Shown here one piece after another: positions 8,825 to 17,641 of a stretch of 64,000 nt of DNA. The stretch comes from Lachnospiraceae bacterium (GTDB lineage: Bacteria > Bacillota > Clostridia > Lachnospirales > Anaerotignaceae): the NCBI GenBank assembly GCA_019422065.1, contig JAHZEA010000010.1, positions 1 to 64,000 on the forward strand. The letters run 5' to 3'. The position numbers and the translations under genes are program-made. The notes below the pieces were generated by a model. It was not told the DNA's origin. It worked only from the letters and a program-made list of their open reading frames with translations, and ran no database searches. Positions within the stretch are counted from its first letter, which is position 1; each line of letters opens with the position of its first letter.

Positions 8825-8903
8825 TAAAAATTCCTCCTGAAAAAAATATAAATTAACCTTAAAACAAGTTTTATATCAATACCATAAATACTTTTTACTG
8901 CTT

Positions 8904-8932
8904 ATTATATCATTTACACCAGTTTCAAACAA
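8904..8932 (-). promoter_or_regulatory. glmS promoter
   Basis: On the minus strand TTGTTT (8932-8927) and a perfect TATAAT (8909-8904) are 17 bases apart, about 80 bases upstream of glmS. Confidence 0.65.
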
Positions 8933-8979
8933 TACCCATTTTTAAAGGCTTTGTTTGCTTTTAAGCTTATTATTTAATA

Positions 8980-9007
8980 TTGACTAAAATAAATGTAATG
9001 TTATAAT
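8980..9007 (+). promoter_or_regulatory. promoter of the first EamA transporter
   Basis: TTGACT at 8980-8985 and TATAAT at 9002-9007 with a 16-base spacer, directly upstream of the plus-strand transporter gene. Confidence 0.65.
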
Positions 9008-9043
9008 CTAACTTATAGTTATTCTTGGGAAAGGGTGTATTTA

Positions 9044-9925
9044 ATGCAAAAAAACAATAAAAGCCTGCTCTTGGTGCATATAGCCATAGCGCTTTTTGGA
9101 AGCTCAAGCTTATTTGGAAAGCTTATAAATCAGCCGGCTTTTGCTATTGTTGCCGGCCGTGTATTTTTTTCGGTATTAATAATGTTTTTTATATTCAAAG
9201 CAAAAAATATTTCTTTGAATCTTCATAATAGACAAAATTACTTAAAAGTACTTTTACTTGGCGTTATTCTTACAGTACATTGGGTATTGTTTTATCATTC
9301 CGTACAAATATCAACTGTTGCCATATCACTTTTAACTTTTTCTACCTGCCCTATATTTGCTACTTTTTTGGAGCCTATGTTTTTTAAAGAAGAAAAGCTT
9401 ACAAAAGAAAATGTATTTGTTGCATTAGTTGCTTTTATAGGTGTAGCAATAGTTGTACCTAAATTTGAATTAGGCAGTACAATGCTTCAGGGTTTTATAG
9501 AAGGCATACTTGCAGGCCTTACATTTGCCCTTGTATCAGTGCTTGAAAGAAAATACGTAAAAGAATTAAATGGTGTTGTAATTTCATTTTATGAGCAGTT
9601 AATAGTTTTTATAGCATTACTTCCTGTTTGCATATTTACAGGCCTTAACCCAGTTTCAAAAAGCGATATATTCTACATACTTTTGTTCAGTACAGTATTT
9701 ACTCTTTTAAGCCGCTACTGCTATATAACAGGACTTAAAGGCGTTTCAGCACAAACTGCCGGCGTTCTTACAACTCTTGAACCTATATACGGCATTATAC
9801 TGGCGGCTCTGCTCCTTAATGAAACGCCTACAGTTAAAGAGCTTATAGGCGGCGTTGTAATTCTTTTGGCCGCTGTTTATTCTTCAATGCGTGCCATGCG
9901 AAAAAATACGGCAAAGCAGTCCTAA
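9044..9925 (+). CDS. EamA/DMT family transporter
   Basis: A roughly 293-residue membrane protein with ten predicted hydrophobic segments arranged as two EamA repeats, ending ATLEPIYG-type then GGVVILLAAV, typical of drug/metabolite transporters of the RhaT/YdcZ/EamA superfamily. Substrate unknown; members export amino acids or other metabolites. A GTG codon at 9035 is in frame but lies inside the ribosome site (GGGAAAGGG); the ATG at 9044 has an 8-base spacing and is preferred. It is a single-gene unit with its own promoter and terminator. Confidence 0.85.
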   Translation: MQKNNKSLLLVHIAIALFGSSSLFGKLINQPAFAIVAGRVFFSVLIMFFIFKAKNISLNLHNRQNYLKVLLLGVILTVHWVLFYHSVQISTVAISLLTFSTCPIFATFLEPMFFKEEKLTKENVFVALVAFIGVAIVVPKFELGSTMLQGFIEGILAGLTFALVSVLERKYVKELNGVVISFYEQLIVFIALLPVCIFTGLNPVSKSDIFYILLFSTVFTLLSRYCYITGLKGVSAQTAGVLTTLEPIYGIILAALLLNETPTVKELIGGVVILLAAVYSSMRAMRKNTAKQS

Positions 9926-9979
9926 CATATAAATTTTACAAAATACTATATACTGCTTTTACAAAGCAAAAAAACATAA

Positions 9980-10021
9980 AAAAATGGTAAAGCCGAAATA
10001 AATTCGGCTTTACCATTTTTT
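9980..10021. terminator. bidirectional terminator, EamA transporter / spoVG
   Basis: Near-perfect 17-18 base-pair inverted repeat (AAAAATGGTAAAGCCGAA and its complement) with A- and T-tracts on opposite sides, between convergent genes. Confidence 0.88.
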
Positions 10022-10032
10022 AATGATTAACA

Positions 10033-10335
10033 TTATTCATCAGAAGCGGCTTCCTGTTCGTCCTCGTCACTGGCTTCATTTTCTAATGCGTTATAGTATT
10101 CGTTTAATACAGCTGTCTGTATCATTTCCCTTGCCGCCTGATTAATAGGATGAGCTATATCTCTAAATTCTCCGTCAGATGTTTTTCTGCTTGGCATGGC
10201 AATAAATATGCCTTCATCCTTTTCAATAACCTTAATATCATGCACAACAAAAGCCTCATCAAATGTAACTGAAACAATGGCTTTCATTCTTCCTTCTTTG
10301 TTAATCTTTCGTATTCTTACATCAGTTATACGCAT
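10033..10335 (-). CDS. spoVG: SpoVG, RNA-binding developmental regulator
   Basis: A 100-residue SpoVG protein. The start MRITDVRIRKI, the central VIEKDEGIFIAMPSRK and the DIAHPINQ stretch are hallmark family segments, followed by an acidic Glu/Asp-rich tail (about 85-100). SpoVG acts in sporulation septum control and, in several Firmicutes, as a global site-specific RNA/DNA-binding regulator. It follows glgC-glgD on the same strand, with a gap of about 105 bases. Bacillus spoVG lies between purR/yabJ and glmU, so the context here differs. Confidence 0.96.
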   Translation of the reverse strand: MRITDVRIRKINKEGRMKAIVSVTFDEAFVVHDIKVIEKDEGIFIAMPSRKTSDGEFRDIAHPINQAAREMIQTAVLNEYYNALENEASDEDEQEAASDE

Positions 10336-10440
10336 AACTAAGCACCCCTTTTTTCACTGAGGCAAATCCCCTTATAGCCCCAGCTTTATTTTTGTCTGCT
10401 TACGCCTCGTATTTCCTTAAGTGTCCCCAGCATAGTGATG

Positions 10441-11556
10441 TCAAATAGTTGAGCGTTTTTTAAATACACAAGGTTTACCAACCTCGCCTGATACGTGTTT
10501 TCCGTCAGAAACGGAAACTTGTTTATCAAGTATTGCGTTTTCAACAATACAGTTATTGCCTATGTAGCAGCCTTCCATAAGTATTGAATTTTTTACTACC
10601 GAGTTTTCTCCTATATATACCCTTCTAAACAGCACTGAACTTTCTATTTTACCGTTTATAATGCTTCCGCCGCCTATAATGGTATTGGAAACATCGGCGC
10701 CTTCATTATATTTAACAGGTGGTTCATCCTTAGGTTTTGTAAAAGTATAAGGAAAATCTTTTGTAAATTCCCTGCGGACATCCTCTTTAAGAAAATCCAT
10801 ATTAGTATTGTAATATTCCATTATACCGCCGCCTATGGACGACCAGTAGCCGTCAAACATAAAAGCTTTAATATTCAATTTACGTCTGAATCTTACAATA
10901 ATGTCTTTTACAATGTCAAATCTGCCTTCCGGTACAATTTCGTTAAGCAAATCTATAAGAAGCTTTCTTGATATAACATATATACCCAATGAAGCAATAT
11001 TTGTCTGCGGCTCAATAGGTTTTTCTTCAAACTCAATTATTCTTCCGTCATCGTCAAGCTGCATAATACCGAATTTAGTAAGGTCCCTGTCATGCATTTC
11101 TTTGCAGACTACAGTAATATCCGCTTCTTGGTTTTTATGAAATTCAATAACCTTTCTGTAATCCATTTTATATATAGAATCACCAGAGGCTATAACAACA
11201 TAATTTTCGTTGCTTCGTTCAAGAAATGATATATTTTGGTAAATAGAATCAGCGGTTCCTCTGAACCAAAAAGAGTTCTCGCTGCTTACATACGGAGTAA
11301 ATATGTAAAGGCCGCCTTGCTTTCTACCAAAATCCCACCACTTTGAGCTTGAGAGATGATCGTGAAGTGAGCGAGAATTATATTGAGTAATGACTGCAAC
11401 TTTTTTTATCATAGAATTGGACATATTGCTTAAAGGAAAATCTATAGCCCTATAGCAGCTGCCCACAGGCATAGCTGAAGCGGCTCTAAGGCTTGTAAGC
11501 TCTCCAAGGCGCTTTTCGTTATTTCCTCCGGCAAGAATAATACCTATAGCTTTCAT
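10441..11556 (-). CDS. glgD: glucose-1-phosphate adenylyltransferase, GlgD subunit
   Basis: A 371-residue nucleotidyltransferase-fold protein with a C-terminal left-handed beta helix (hexapeptide-like repeats from about 280). It is GlgD rather than GlgC: the pyrophosphorylase motif is degenerate (ILAGGNNEKRLGELT instead of GGxGxRLxxLT) and the sequence is shorter. In Firmicutes GlgD forms a heterotetramer with GlgC and raises its activity for ADP-glucose synthesis in glycogen formation. The start overlaps the glgC stop by four bases, indicating translational coupling. No other glycogen gene is in the window. Confidence 0.93.
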   Translation of the reverse strand: MKAIGIILAGGNNEKRLGELTSLRAASAMPVGSCYRAIDFPLSNMSNSMIKKVAVITQYNSRSLHDHLSSSKWWDFGRKQGGLYIFTPYVSSENSFWFRGTADSIYQNISFLERSNENYVVIASGDSIYKMDYRKVIEFHKNQEADITVVCKEMHDRDLTKFGIMQLDDDGRIIEFEEKPIEPQTNIASLGIYVISRKLLIDLLNEIVPEGRFDIVKDIIVRFRRKLNIKAFMFDGYWSSIGGGIMEYYNTNMDFLKEDVRREFTKDFPYTFTKPKDEPPVKYNEGADVSNTIIGGGSIINGKIESSVLFRRVYIGENSVVKNSILMEGCYIGNNCIVENAILDKQVSVSDGKHVSGEVGKPCVFKKRSTI

Positions 11557-12836
11557 AAGTCTTCCTCCTCCATGATTATTGATTTTCCGCTTTCAAGTAT
11601 TGAGTCTATATAATCAGCGGAAGAAGTTTTTCCGTGTATAACACAGTTTTTGCCAATAGTAACGCCTTCCGGAACAAAGGAGTTTTCACCTATAACCGTA
11701 ATGCCTGTGTTGTAAATTTTAGGCTTAAGCTCATTAGGAATATTATCCCCCACTCCCATTTTAACGTCCTTTTCTATAACGCAGCTTTCATCTATTACAC
11801 ACCTATCAATTACGGCGCCGCTTTTAATAACAGTGCCTTTCATAATAATAGAGTCTTTAACAAAAGCGCCTTCTTCAATAATTACATCAGGACTAAGAAC
11901 TGAGTTTTCAACATCACCATAAATTTCACAACCGTCTGAAATTATAGATTTTTTAACATGTCCGGTAGGTGCTATGTACTGCGGAGGCTGGATGTCACTA
12001 TTGGTGTAAATTTTCCAAAAGTCCTCATAAAGATTAAAAGAAGGCAATGTTTTTATAAGCTCCATATTGGCCTGCCAGTAGCTTTCAATAGTTCCTACAT
12101 CCTTCCAATAATCTTTAAATCTCCAAGCATATATATTTTCACCGTCAGCAAGCATTTTAGGTATAATATGCATTCCAAAATCGCTGTCAGGGTGTACCTT
12201 GCTGTCTTTTATAAGTGCTTCTCTAAGCTTGCTCCATGTAAAAATATAAATTCCCATTGACGCTAAATTGCTTTTTGGGTTAGCCGGTTTTTCCTCGAAC
12301 TCATATATTTTGTCATCTTCTTCTGTATTCATTATTCCAAAACGGCTTGCTTCTTCAAAAGGTACTTCTAAAACAGCAATAGTTGCCGCGCAGTTGTTCT
12401 TTTTATGGAACTCAAGCATTCTGGAATAATCCATTTTATAAATATGGTCTCCGGATAAAACCAAAACATATTCAGGGTCATTGGCGTCTATGTACTCAAT
12501 ATTCTGGTAAATGGCATTTGCTGTACCCATAAACCATTCTCCGCTTTCATCTCCTGCTTTAACATGCGGAGCAAGTATTGTAACGCCGCCGTTTCTGCGG
12601 TCAAGGTCCCAAGCAAAGCCTATACCAATATGTTTATTAAGCCTTAAAGGCTGGTACTGTGTAAGAACACCAACGTTATAAACCCCTGAATTTACGCAAT
12701 TACTAAGGGGAAAGTCTATTATTCTATACATTCCCCCAAAAGCTACTGCCGGTTTTGCTATCTTGTTGGTTAAAACACCAAGACGGCTGCCTTGTCCTCC
12801 GGCAAGAAGCATAGCGATCATTTCATTTTTGCTCAT
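11553..12836 (-). CDS. glgC: glucose-1-phosphate adenylyltransferase, catalytic GlgC subunit
   Basis: About 427 residues, making ADP-glucose from ATP and glucose-1-phosphate for glycogen. Motifs: LLAGGQGSRLGVLT (pyrophosphorylase loop), FPLSNCVNSG, SGDHIYKMDY (metal and sugar phosphate binding), FEEKPANPKS, and a C-terminal beta-helix (about 290-427). The frame runs further upstream to 12875, but the ATG at 12836 follows GGGAG at correct spacing and gives the usual start MSKNEMIAMLLAGG. First gene of glgC-glgD. The AT-rich upstream region is shared, divergently, with murC. Confidence 0.95.
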   Translation of the reverse strand: MSKNEMIAMLLAGGQGSRLGVLTNKIAKPAVAFGGMYRIIDFPLSNCVNSGVYNVGVLTQYQPLRLNKHIGIGFAWDLDRRNGGVTILAPHVKAGDESGEWFMGTANAIYQNIEYIDANDPEYVLVLSGDHIYKMDYSRMLEFHKKNNCAATIAVLEVPFEEASRFGIMNTEEDDKIYEFEEKPANPKSNLASMGIYIFTWSKLREALIKDSKVHPDSDFGMHIIPKMLADGENIYAWRFKDYWKDVGTIESYWQANMELIKTLPSFNLYEDFWKIYTNSDIQPPQYIAPTGHVKKSIISDGCEIYGDVENSVLSPDVIIEEGAFVKDSIIMKGTVIKSGAVIDRCVIDESCVIEKDVKMGVGDNIPNELKPKIYNTGITVIGENSFVPEGVTIGKNCVIHGKTSSADYIDSILESGKSIIMEEEDL

Positions 12837-13316
12837 ATCATCATCTCCCAACAGCGCCGAAAATATCAGCAGCATTTTAAGCTCAATGCTTATTTATATT
12901 TTATCATATTTTCTAATTATAATAAATAAAATTTTAAAACTTTAAGGACTTAAAATATTCAAAAATACATGCCGATTTCATTTTTTTAAACAGCCATTTT
13001 AGAATAAAATGCACAAAAAAACACTATAAAAAAACATAATAGGCAATATTTTACATACTTAAAGCAGTTAATTTATGTACTTTTATTAAAACAATACATT
13101 TTATATACATTTTTAATATATAAAACAGTTTTTGCATAAAGCTGTGTTAAAATACGCATATTGAGCTTGTATAATTTAATTATTATTCCGATTAATTAAT
13201 TATAGAACAAAAAAACAGGCTTTGTTTAAAATATTTGCCATAAACTGTATAGACTTTCAAAAATTGGTGTAGTATACTTTTAAATTATAAACTATATGAA
13301 TTGGGGCGTTCAGTAT
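12837..13316. other. AT-rich divergent intergenic region, glgC / murC
   Basis: About 480 bases, strongly AT-rich, with no coding frame I can support. It must hold the divergent promoters. A possible murC -10 (TATACT) lies near 13273. No riboswitch or clear inverted repeat was recognised. Confidence 0.5.
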
Positions 13317-14699
13317 ATGAAACTTGATTTAAAAAACGGCTTTAAAAGCGTTTATTTTATAGGCATAGGCGGCGTCAGCATGTCGGGTCTTGCACAGATA
13401 CTTAATCAGGAAGGCAAAAATGTTTCCGGCTCAGACATGAAAGAATCAGACGCCACAAATAAGCTTAAATCCCTTGGAATTAAAGTAAATATCGGCCATA
13501 AAGCCGAAAACATAACCGACGGTATAGACCTTGTTGTATACACCGCTGCCGTAAAAGAAGATAATCCGGAACTTTTAGAAGCTGAAAAAAAAGGCATACT
13601 TTGTGTTGAAAGAGCTGTGCTTTTGGGCAATATTATGGATAATTATAATAAATCCATAGCTGTTGCCGGAACACATGGCAAAACAACTACTTCCTCAATG
13701 CTTTCAGAAATTATGCTTCAGGCGGGTAAAAATCCTACAATCACTATAGGCGGAAACCTTTCTACAATAGGCGGCAATATCAACGTAGGCTCAAATGAAT
13801 ACTTTGTAGCCGAAGCCTGTGAATATCACGACAGTTTTCTTCAGTTCTATCCATACACAGCCGTAATACTTAATGTTGAGGCTGAGCACCTTGATTATTT
13901 CAAGGACATTAATCAAATCAGAAATTCATTCCATACATTTGCTTCAAACGTACCTGAAAACGGATATGTTGTTATAAATGCTGACGACAGCGGAAAAGAC
14001 ATAATAACAAAGGACTTAAAATGCAGTGTAGTAACATTTGGCCTTAATAAAGAAACAGCCGACTGGTATCCTGAAAACATAAGCCACAGCCAATTAGGCG
14101 GCGCATGCTTTGATGCATATTATAAAGGTAAGCTTATGGGAAGAATTGAGCTTAATGTTCCCGGCGACCACAATATATTAAACGCTTTGGCTGCCTGCGC
14201 TGCTTCAGTATGTACCGGAGTTGATATGCCTGATATTACAGCAGGACTTAAAAATTATACAGGTGTTGACAGACGCTTCCAGTATAAAGGCAAGTTTAAC
14301 GGCGCAACTGTTGTTGACGATTATGCCCATCATCCTTCAGAGATAAAGGCAACTCTTGCAGCAGCTAAAAACGTTAAGCACAACAGAATTATATGCCTTT
14401 TCCAGCCGCACACATACACAAGAGCGTATACTCTCCTTTCCGACTTTGGCAAAGCTTTCTATAATGCCGATAAAGTTATACTTGCTGATATTTATGCAGC
14501 CCGTGAAAAAGATACAGGCCTTATTAATTCTCAAACAGTAACAGATGAAATAAATAAAAACAGCAATAACGCTGTATACGGCGGAAGCTTTGAAAACATA
14601 GAAAAAATGGTTAGACAAGATACGCAAGACGGCGATTTAATAATTACAATGGGTGCCGGAGATATTTACAAAGTAGGAGAAAAACTTATTAAAGAATAA
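13317..14699 (+). CDS. murC: UDP-N-acetylmuramate-L-alanine ligase
   Basis: About 460 residues, the first Mur ligase, adding L-Ala to UDP-MurNAc in the cytoplasm. N-terminal Rossmann motif FIGIGGVSMSGLA, ATP loop AGTHGKTTTSSM (about residue 110), central EACEYHDSFL and AEHLDYF, then GVDRRFQ and DDYAHHPSEIKAT, all MurC signatures. Length is normal. An upstream ATG at 13296 lacks a ribosome site. The ATG at 13317 has GGGG about 10 bases before it and starts at MKLDLKNG, preferred. Monocistronic with its own terminator. Confidence 0.96.
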   Translation: MKLDLKNGFKSVYFIGIGGVSMSGLAQILNQEGKNVSGSDMKESDATNKLKSLGIKVNIGHKAENITDGIDLVVYTAAVKEDNPELLEAEKKGILCVERAVLLGNIMDNYNKSIAVAGTHGKTTTSSMLSEIMLQAGKNPTITIGGNLSTIGGNINVGSNEYFVAEACEYHDSFLQFYPYTAVILNVEAEHLDYFKDINQIRNSFHTFASNVPENGYVVINADDSGKDIITKDLKCSVVTFGLNKETADWYPENISHSQLGGACFDAYYKGKLMGRIELNVPGDHNILNALAACAASVCTGVDMPDITAGLKNYTGVDRRFQYKGKFNGATVVDDYAHHPSEIKATLAAAKNVKHNRIICLFQPHTYTRAYTLLSDFGKAFYNADKVILADIYAAREKDTGLINSQTVTDEINKNSNNAVYGGSFENIEKMVRQDTQDGDLIITMGAGDIYKVGEKLIKE

Positions 14700-14716
14700 T
14701 ATATTTTTGAATATTT

Positions 14717-14750
14717 AAGCCTTAATTTATTATAAATTAAGGCTTTTTTG
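14717..14750 (+). terminator. murC terminator
   Basis: Inverted repeat AAGCCTTAATTTA / TAAATTAAGGCTT with six T, just after the murC stop. Confidence 0.85.
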
Positions 14751-14831
14751 TATTGTTGAAAAAAAAATCGAATTATTATATAATTTATATAATTTTAATC
14801 CAATACTAATCCCATTGGGGAGGAATATAAA

Positions 14832-15659
14832 TTGAACCGACAAAAAAAGCTCTATACAATAGGCGATATTTCGGAAATATGCGGTGTGCCTGTAAAAACA
14901 CTTAGATATTACGATGAAATAAAACTCCTTGTGCCTGAAAAACGCGATGCTGACACTAATTACAGGTATTATACCGAAGACCAAATGCTTACACTGCATA
15001 ATATAAGAAAGCTTAAAAATTACGGTTTTTCATTAGACGAAGTACATACCCTTGTTTACGAAAGCGATATTCATACTTTAAAAGAAAGCTTAAGCGTTAG
15101 GCTAAAAGACATACATGAAAAGATAATGTCCCTTCAGGACTTATATAACGAAATTGAAACATCCATAGCCCGAATAGAGCTTCACGACACAAAGCTTGAG
15201 GAACCGGAAATAGAGTATTTTCAGGAAACAGGCGTTATATATACAAAACGCACTGAAACAAACTTTAAAAGCGATGTTTTGCCTGTATGCCGTTGGTTTG
15301 AAATTTTTGAGCTAATACGCAAAAACCGTCTTAAAGCCGAAAGCTCTATAATGGCTACATATCATAACCCGCCTTTAGACCAGTTCCTTAAAACCGATTG
15401 TGAGCTAGAAATAAGCATGGCTGTAAAGGATAACCTTCAGTTTCCGTTTTATAAAAAAATACCAGCATTTAAAGCCGTTACGGCTATACACCGCGGCTCA
15501 ATATCAAACATAATAAATACTTACGTAAAAACAATAAAATGGCTTAATACAAATAAATTTGAAATTTCAGGCCCTATTACGGAAGAATTTCTTATGTCAC
15601 CTACAGACGTAAAAAACGAAAATGAGTTTTTAACTAAAATAATAATTCCGGTTAAATAA
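14832..15659 (+). CDS. MerR family regulator with GyrI-like effector domain
   Basis: A 275-residue regulator starting with TTG (GGGGAGG upstream). Residues 8-75 are a MerR winged helix (YTIGDISEICGV, TLRYYDEIKLL), residues 80-120 a coiled-coil dimerisation helix, and the remainder a GyrI/Rob-type ligand-binding domain, as in BmrR-like multidrug sensors. No Cys metal site, so it senses organic ligands rather than metals. It lies directly upstream of the Gld-like ABC cassette but is separated by a terminator; control of that cassette is inference. Confidence 0.88.
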   Translation: MNRQKKLYTIGDISEICGVPVKTLRYYDEIKLLVPEKRDADTNYRYYTEDQMLTLHNIRKLKNYGFSLDEVHTLVYESDIHTLKESLSVRLKDIHEKIMSLQDLYNEIETSIARIELHDTKLEEPEIEYFQETGVIYTKRTETNFKSDVLPVCRWFEIFELIRKNRLKAESSIMATYHNPPLDQFLKTDCELEISMAVKDNLQFPFYKKIPAFKAVTAIHRGSISNIINTYVKTIKWLNTNKFEISGPITEEFLMSPTDVKNENEFLTKIIIPVK

Positions 15660-15683
15660 AAACATACATAAAAATACATACTT

Positions 15684-15714
15684 AAACGGCTTTATATATA
15701 TAAACGCCGTTTTT
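15684..15714 (+). terminator. terminator after the MerR gene
   Basis: AAACGGC / GCCGTTT stem with a loop of about 15 bases and eight T, isolating the regulator from the downstream ABC genes. Confidence 0.78.
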
Positions 15715-15760
15715 TTTGCATAATATTCCATAAATCAGGTAATTGTTTACAAAATATACA

Positions 15761-15789
15761 TTGAAGTAAGTTAAATAATCTGCTATCAT
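15761..15789 (+). promoter_or_regulatory. promoter of the Gld-like ABC operon
   Basis: TTGAAG (15761-15766) and TATCAT (15784-15789) with a 17-base spacer, about 35 bases before the ATPase start. The spacer is ordinary, not the 19-base spacing usual at MerR-activated promoters. Confidence 0.5.
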
Positions 15790-15824
15790 TCATAGATAAA
15801 CAATCTGTTAAGGAGGCTGGCGTA

Positions 15825-16778
15825 TTGATTGAGGTAAAAAATCTTTCAAAAATTTACGGCACATTTCATGCCGTTGATAATTTAAGCTTTAAAATAGACC
15901 AAAACTGCGTATTCGGTTTTTTAGGTCCTAACGGAGCCGGAAAAAGCACAACAATGAACATGATTACCGGCTGTTTGGCACCTACCAATGGCGAAATAAC
16001 AATTAACGGCTTTGATATGTCACTTAAACCGGAAGAAGCCAAAAAAAATATAGGCTATCTTCCTGAAATACCGCCTGTATACGAGGATTTAACCCCTTAT
16101 GAGTACTTAAGCTTTGTGGGTAACGCCAAAAAAATACCTAAAAGCGAACTGAAAAAAAGTATAAACGACGTAATGGAAAAAACAAACATTACCGTTATGA
16201 AAAACCGCCTTATTAAAAATCTTTCAAAAGGCTACAGGCAAAGGGTTGGCATAGCGCAGGCTATACTGGGCAATCCACCTGTTATAATTTTAGACGAACC
16301 TACAGTAGGCCTTGACCCGGAACAAATTATAGAAATTAGGAACTTAATAAAAGACTTAGGCAAAGACCATATAGTAATTTTAAGCAGCCATATACTTTCA
16401 GAAATAAGTGCTGTATGCAGCAGCATAATGATTATTTCCCACGGAAAATTAGTTGCCCTTGATACAGCAGAAAATCTTATAGGAAACGAAAAGACCGAAA
16501 AAACAGCTGAAATTGAAGTAAAAGGCCCAGCCGATACCGTTATTGAAATACTTAAAAATACAGAAGGCGTAACATTTTCTTCCTGCCTTGAGCAAAAAGA
16601 AAATACATATATTTTTAAATTTATGCCGCAAAATGACCCACGTGAACAGTTGTTTTTTAATTTCAGCAAGGCACAGTGCCCTGTTATATCAATGTTTATC
16701 AAAAAAAGCTCGCTTGAGGAAATTTTCCTTGAAATAATACAGGAAAGCGAAAATACCAAGACAGGAGGCGAAAGTTAA
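15825..16778 (+). CDS. ABC transporter ATP-binding protein (GldA-like)
   Basis: A 317-residue ABC ATPase. Walker A GPNGAGKST (about 37-45), Q-loop region GYLPEIPPVY, signature LSKGYRQRVG, Walker B VIILDEPTVGLDP and the H-loop ILSSHIL are all intact. A C-terminal domain of about 90 residues (from about 225) matches the regulatory tail of GldA/CcmA-type ABC-2 ATPases. TTG start after AAGGAGG. It is the first gene of a four-gene operon with overlapping stops and starts; its stop overlaps the permease start. Gld-type exporters outside Bacteroidetes are of unknown function. Confidence 0.92.
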   Translation: MIEVKNLSKIYGTFHAVDNLSFKIDQNCVFGFLGPNGAGKSTTMNMITGCLAPTNGEITINGFDMSLKPEEAKKNIGYLPEIPPVYEDLTPYEYLSFVGNAKKIPKSELKKSINDVMEKTNITVMKNRLIKNLSKGYRQRVGIAQAILGNPPVIILDEPTVGLDPEQIIEIRNLIKDLGKDHIVILSSHILSEISAVCSSIMIISHGKLVALDTAENLIGNEKTEKTAEIEVKGPADTVIEILKNTEGVTFSSCLEQKENTYIFKFMPQNDPREQLFFNFSKAQCPVISMFIKKSSLEEIFLEIIQESENTKTGGES

Positions 16779-17641
16779 TGCTTTCGGTTTACAAAAAAGA
16801 ACTGCGGCTGTATTTTGTAACAGCTACAGGATATGTCTTTTTAGCTTTTATGCTTTTAAGCGCCGGACTTTACACAAGCCTTGTAAACTTTGTTTACTAC
16901 TCCGCCGCATTTGAGTATGTAGTAAAAGACATGTGCTTTGTACTGCTTATTACAATACCACTTCTTACAATGCGTGTTTTTTCAGACGAAAAAAAGCAGA
17001 AAACGGATAAGCTGCTTTGCCTTTTGCCTATAGACGTAAAAAGCATTGTTTTAGGCAAGTTTTTGGCGCTGTGCACAATAACGCTTATACCAGCTGTTGT
17101 AATGTGCGCATACCCTGTTATTTTGTCATCTTACGGCGTTGTAAATTTTAAAACAGCTTTCAGCTGCATATTTGCTTTTTACATACTTGAATGTACGCTG
17201 TGCGCAATAGGTATGTTTACATCATCCCTTACAGAAAACCAGATTATATCGGCTATACTCTGCTTCGGAATACTTCTTTTATGTTATATGATACCTACTA
17301 TAGCCGAAAATATATCATCTGCGTCGGCTTTTACATTTAAGGCTTTTACCGCCTGCGCCGCCGCTGTTTGCGTAATTATATTTATAGCATCCAAAAAATG
17401 GCTTATAACACTTATAGCTGCCTTAATAATGGAAATACCGCTTTTGATTATATACTTTAATTATAACGAGCTTTTAGTAGGAAAATTTGCTTCCTTCTCT
17501 CAGTGGTTTGCAATATTCGGAAAAATCGACTCATTTACAAACGGTGTTTTTGATATAACAGCTATAGTATATTTTGTTACAGTAGCGCTTCTTTTTATAT
17601 GCTTTACAATTCAGTCTGAAAACAGAAGGAGGTGGCGCTAA
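16778..17641 (+). CDS. ABC-2 type permease (GldF-like)
   Basis: A 287-residue membrane protein with about six to seven hydrophobic segments. The motif TMRVFSDEKKQKTDKLL after the second segment is typical of ABC-2 permeases of the GldF/NosY group. The last bases carry AAGGAGG, the ribosome site of the next gene, and the stop TAA overlaps that gene's ATG by one base. It should form the channel for the upstream ATPase. The substrate is not known. Confidence 0.88.
   Translation: MLSVYKKELRLYFVTATGYVFLAFMLLSAGLYTSLVNFVYYSAAFEYVVKDMCFVLLITIPLLTMRVFSDEKKQKTDKLLCLLPIDVKSIVLGKFLALCTITLIPAVVMCAYPVILSSYGVVNFKTAFSCIFAFYILECTLCAIGMFTSSLTENQIISAILCFGILLLCYMIPTIAENISSASAFTFKAFTACAAAVCVIIFIASKKWLITLIAALIMEIPLLIIYFNYNELLVGKFASFSQWFAIFGKIDSFTNGVFDITAIVYFVTVALLFICFTIQSENRRRWR

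Noticed and set aside
8825..8900. glmS ribozyme in the glmS leader
   Set aside because: The leader of about 70 bases is AT-rich and too short, and shows none of the ribozyme core sequence.
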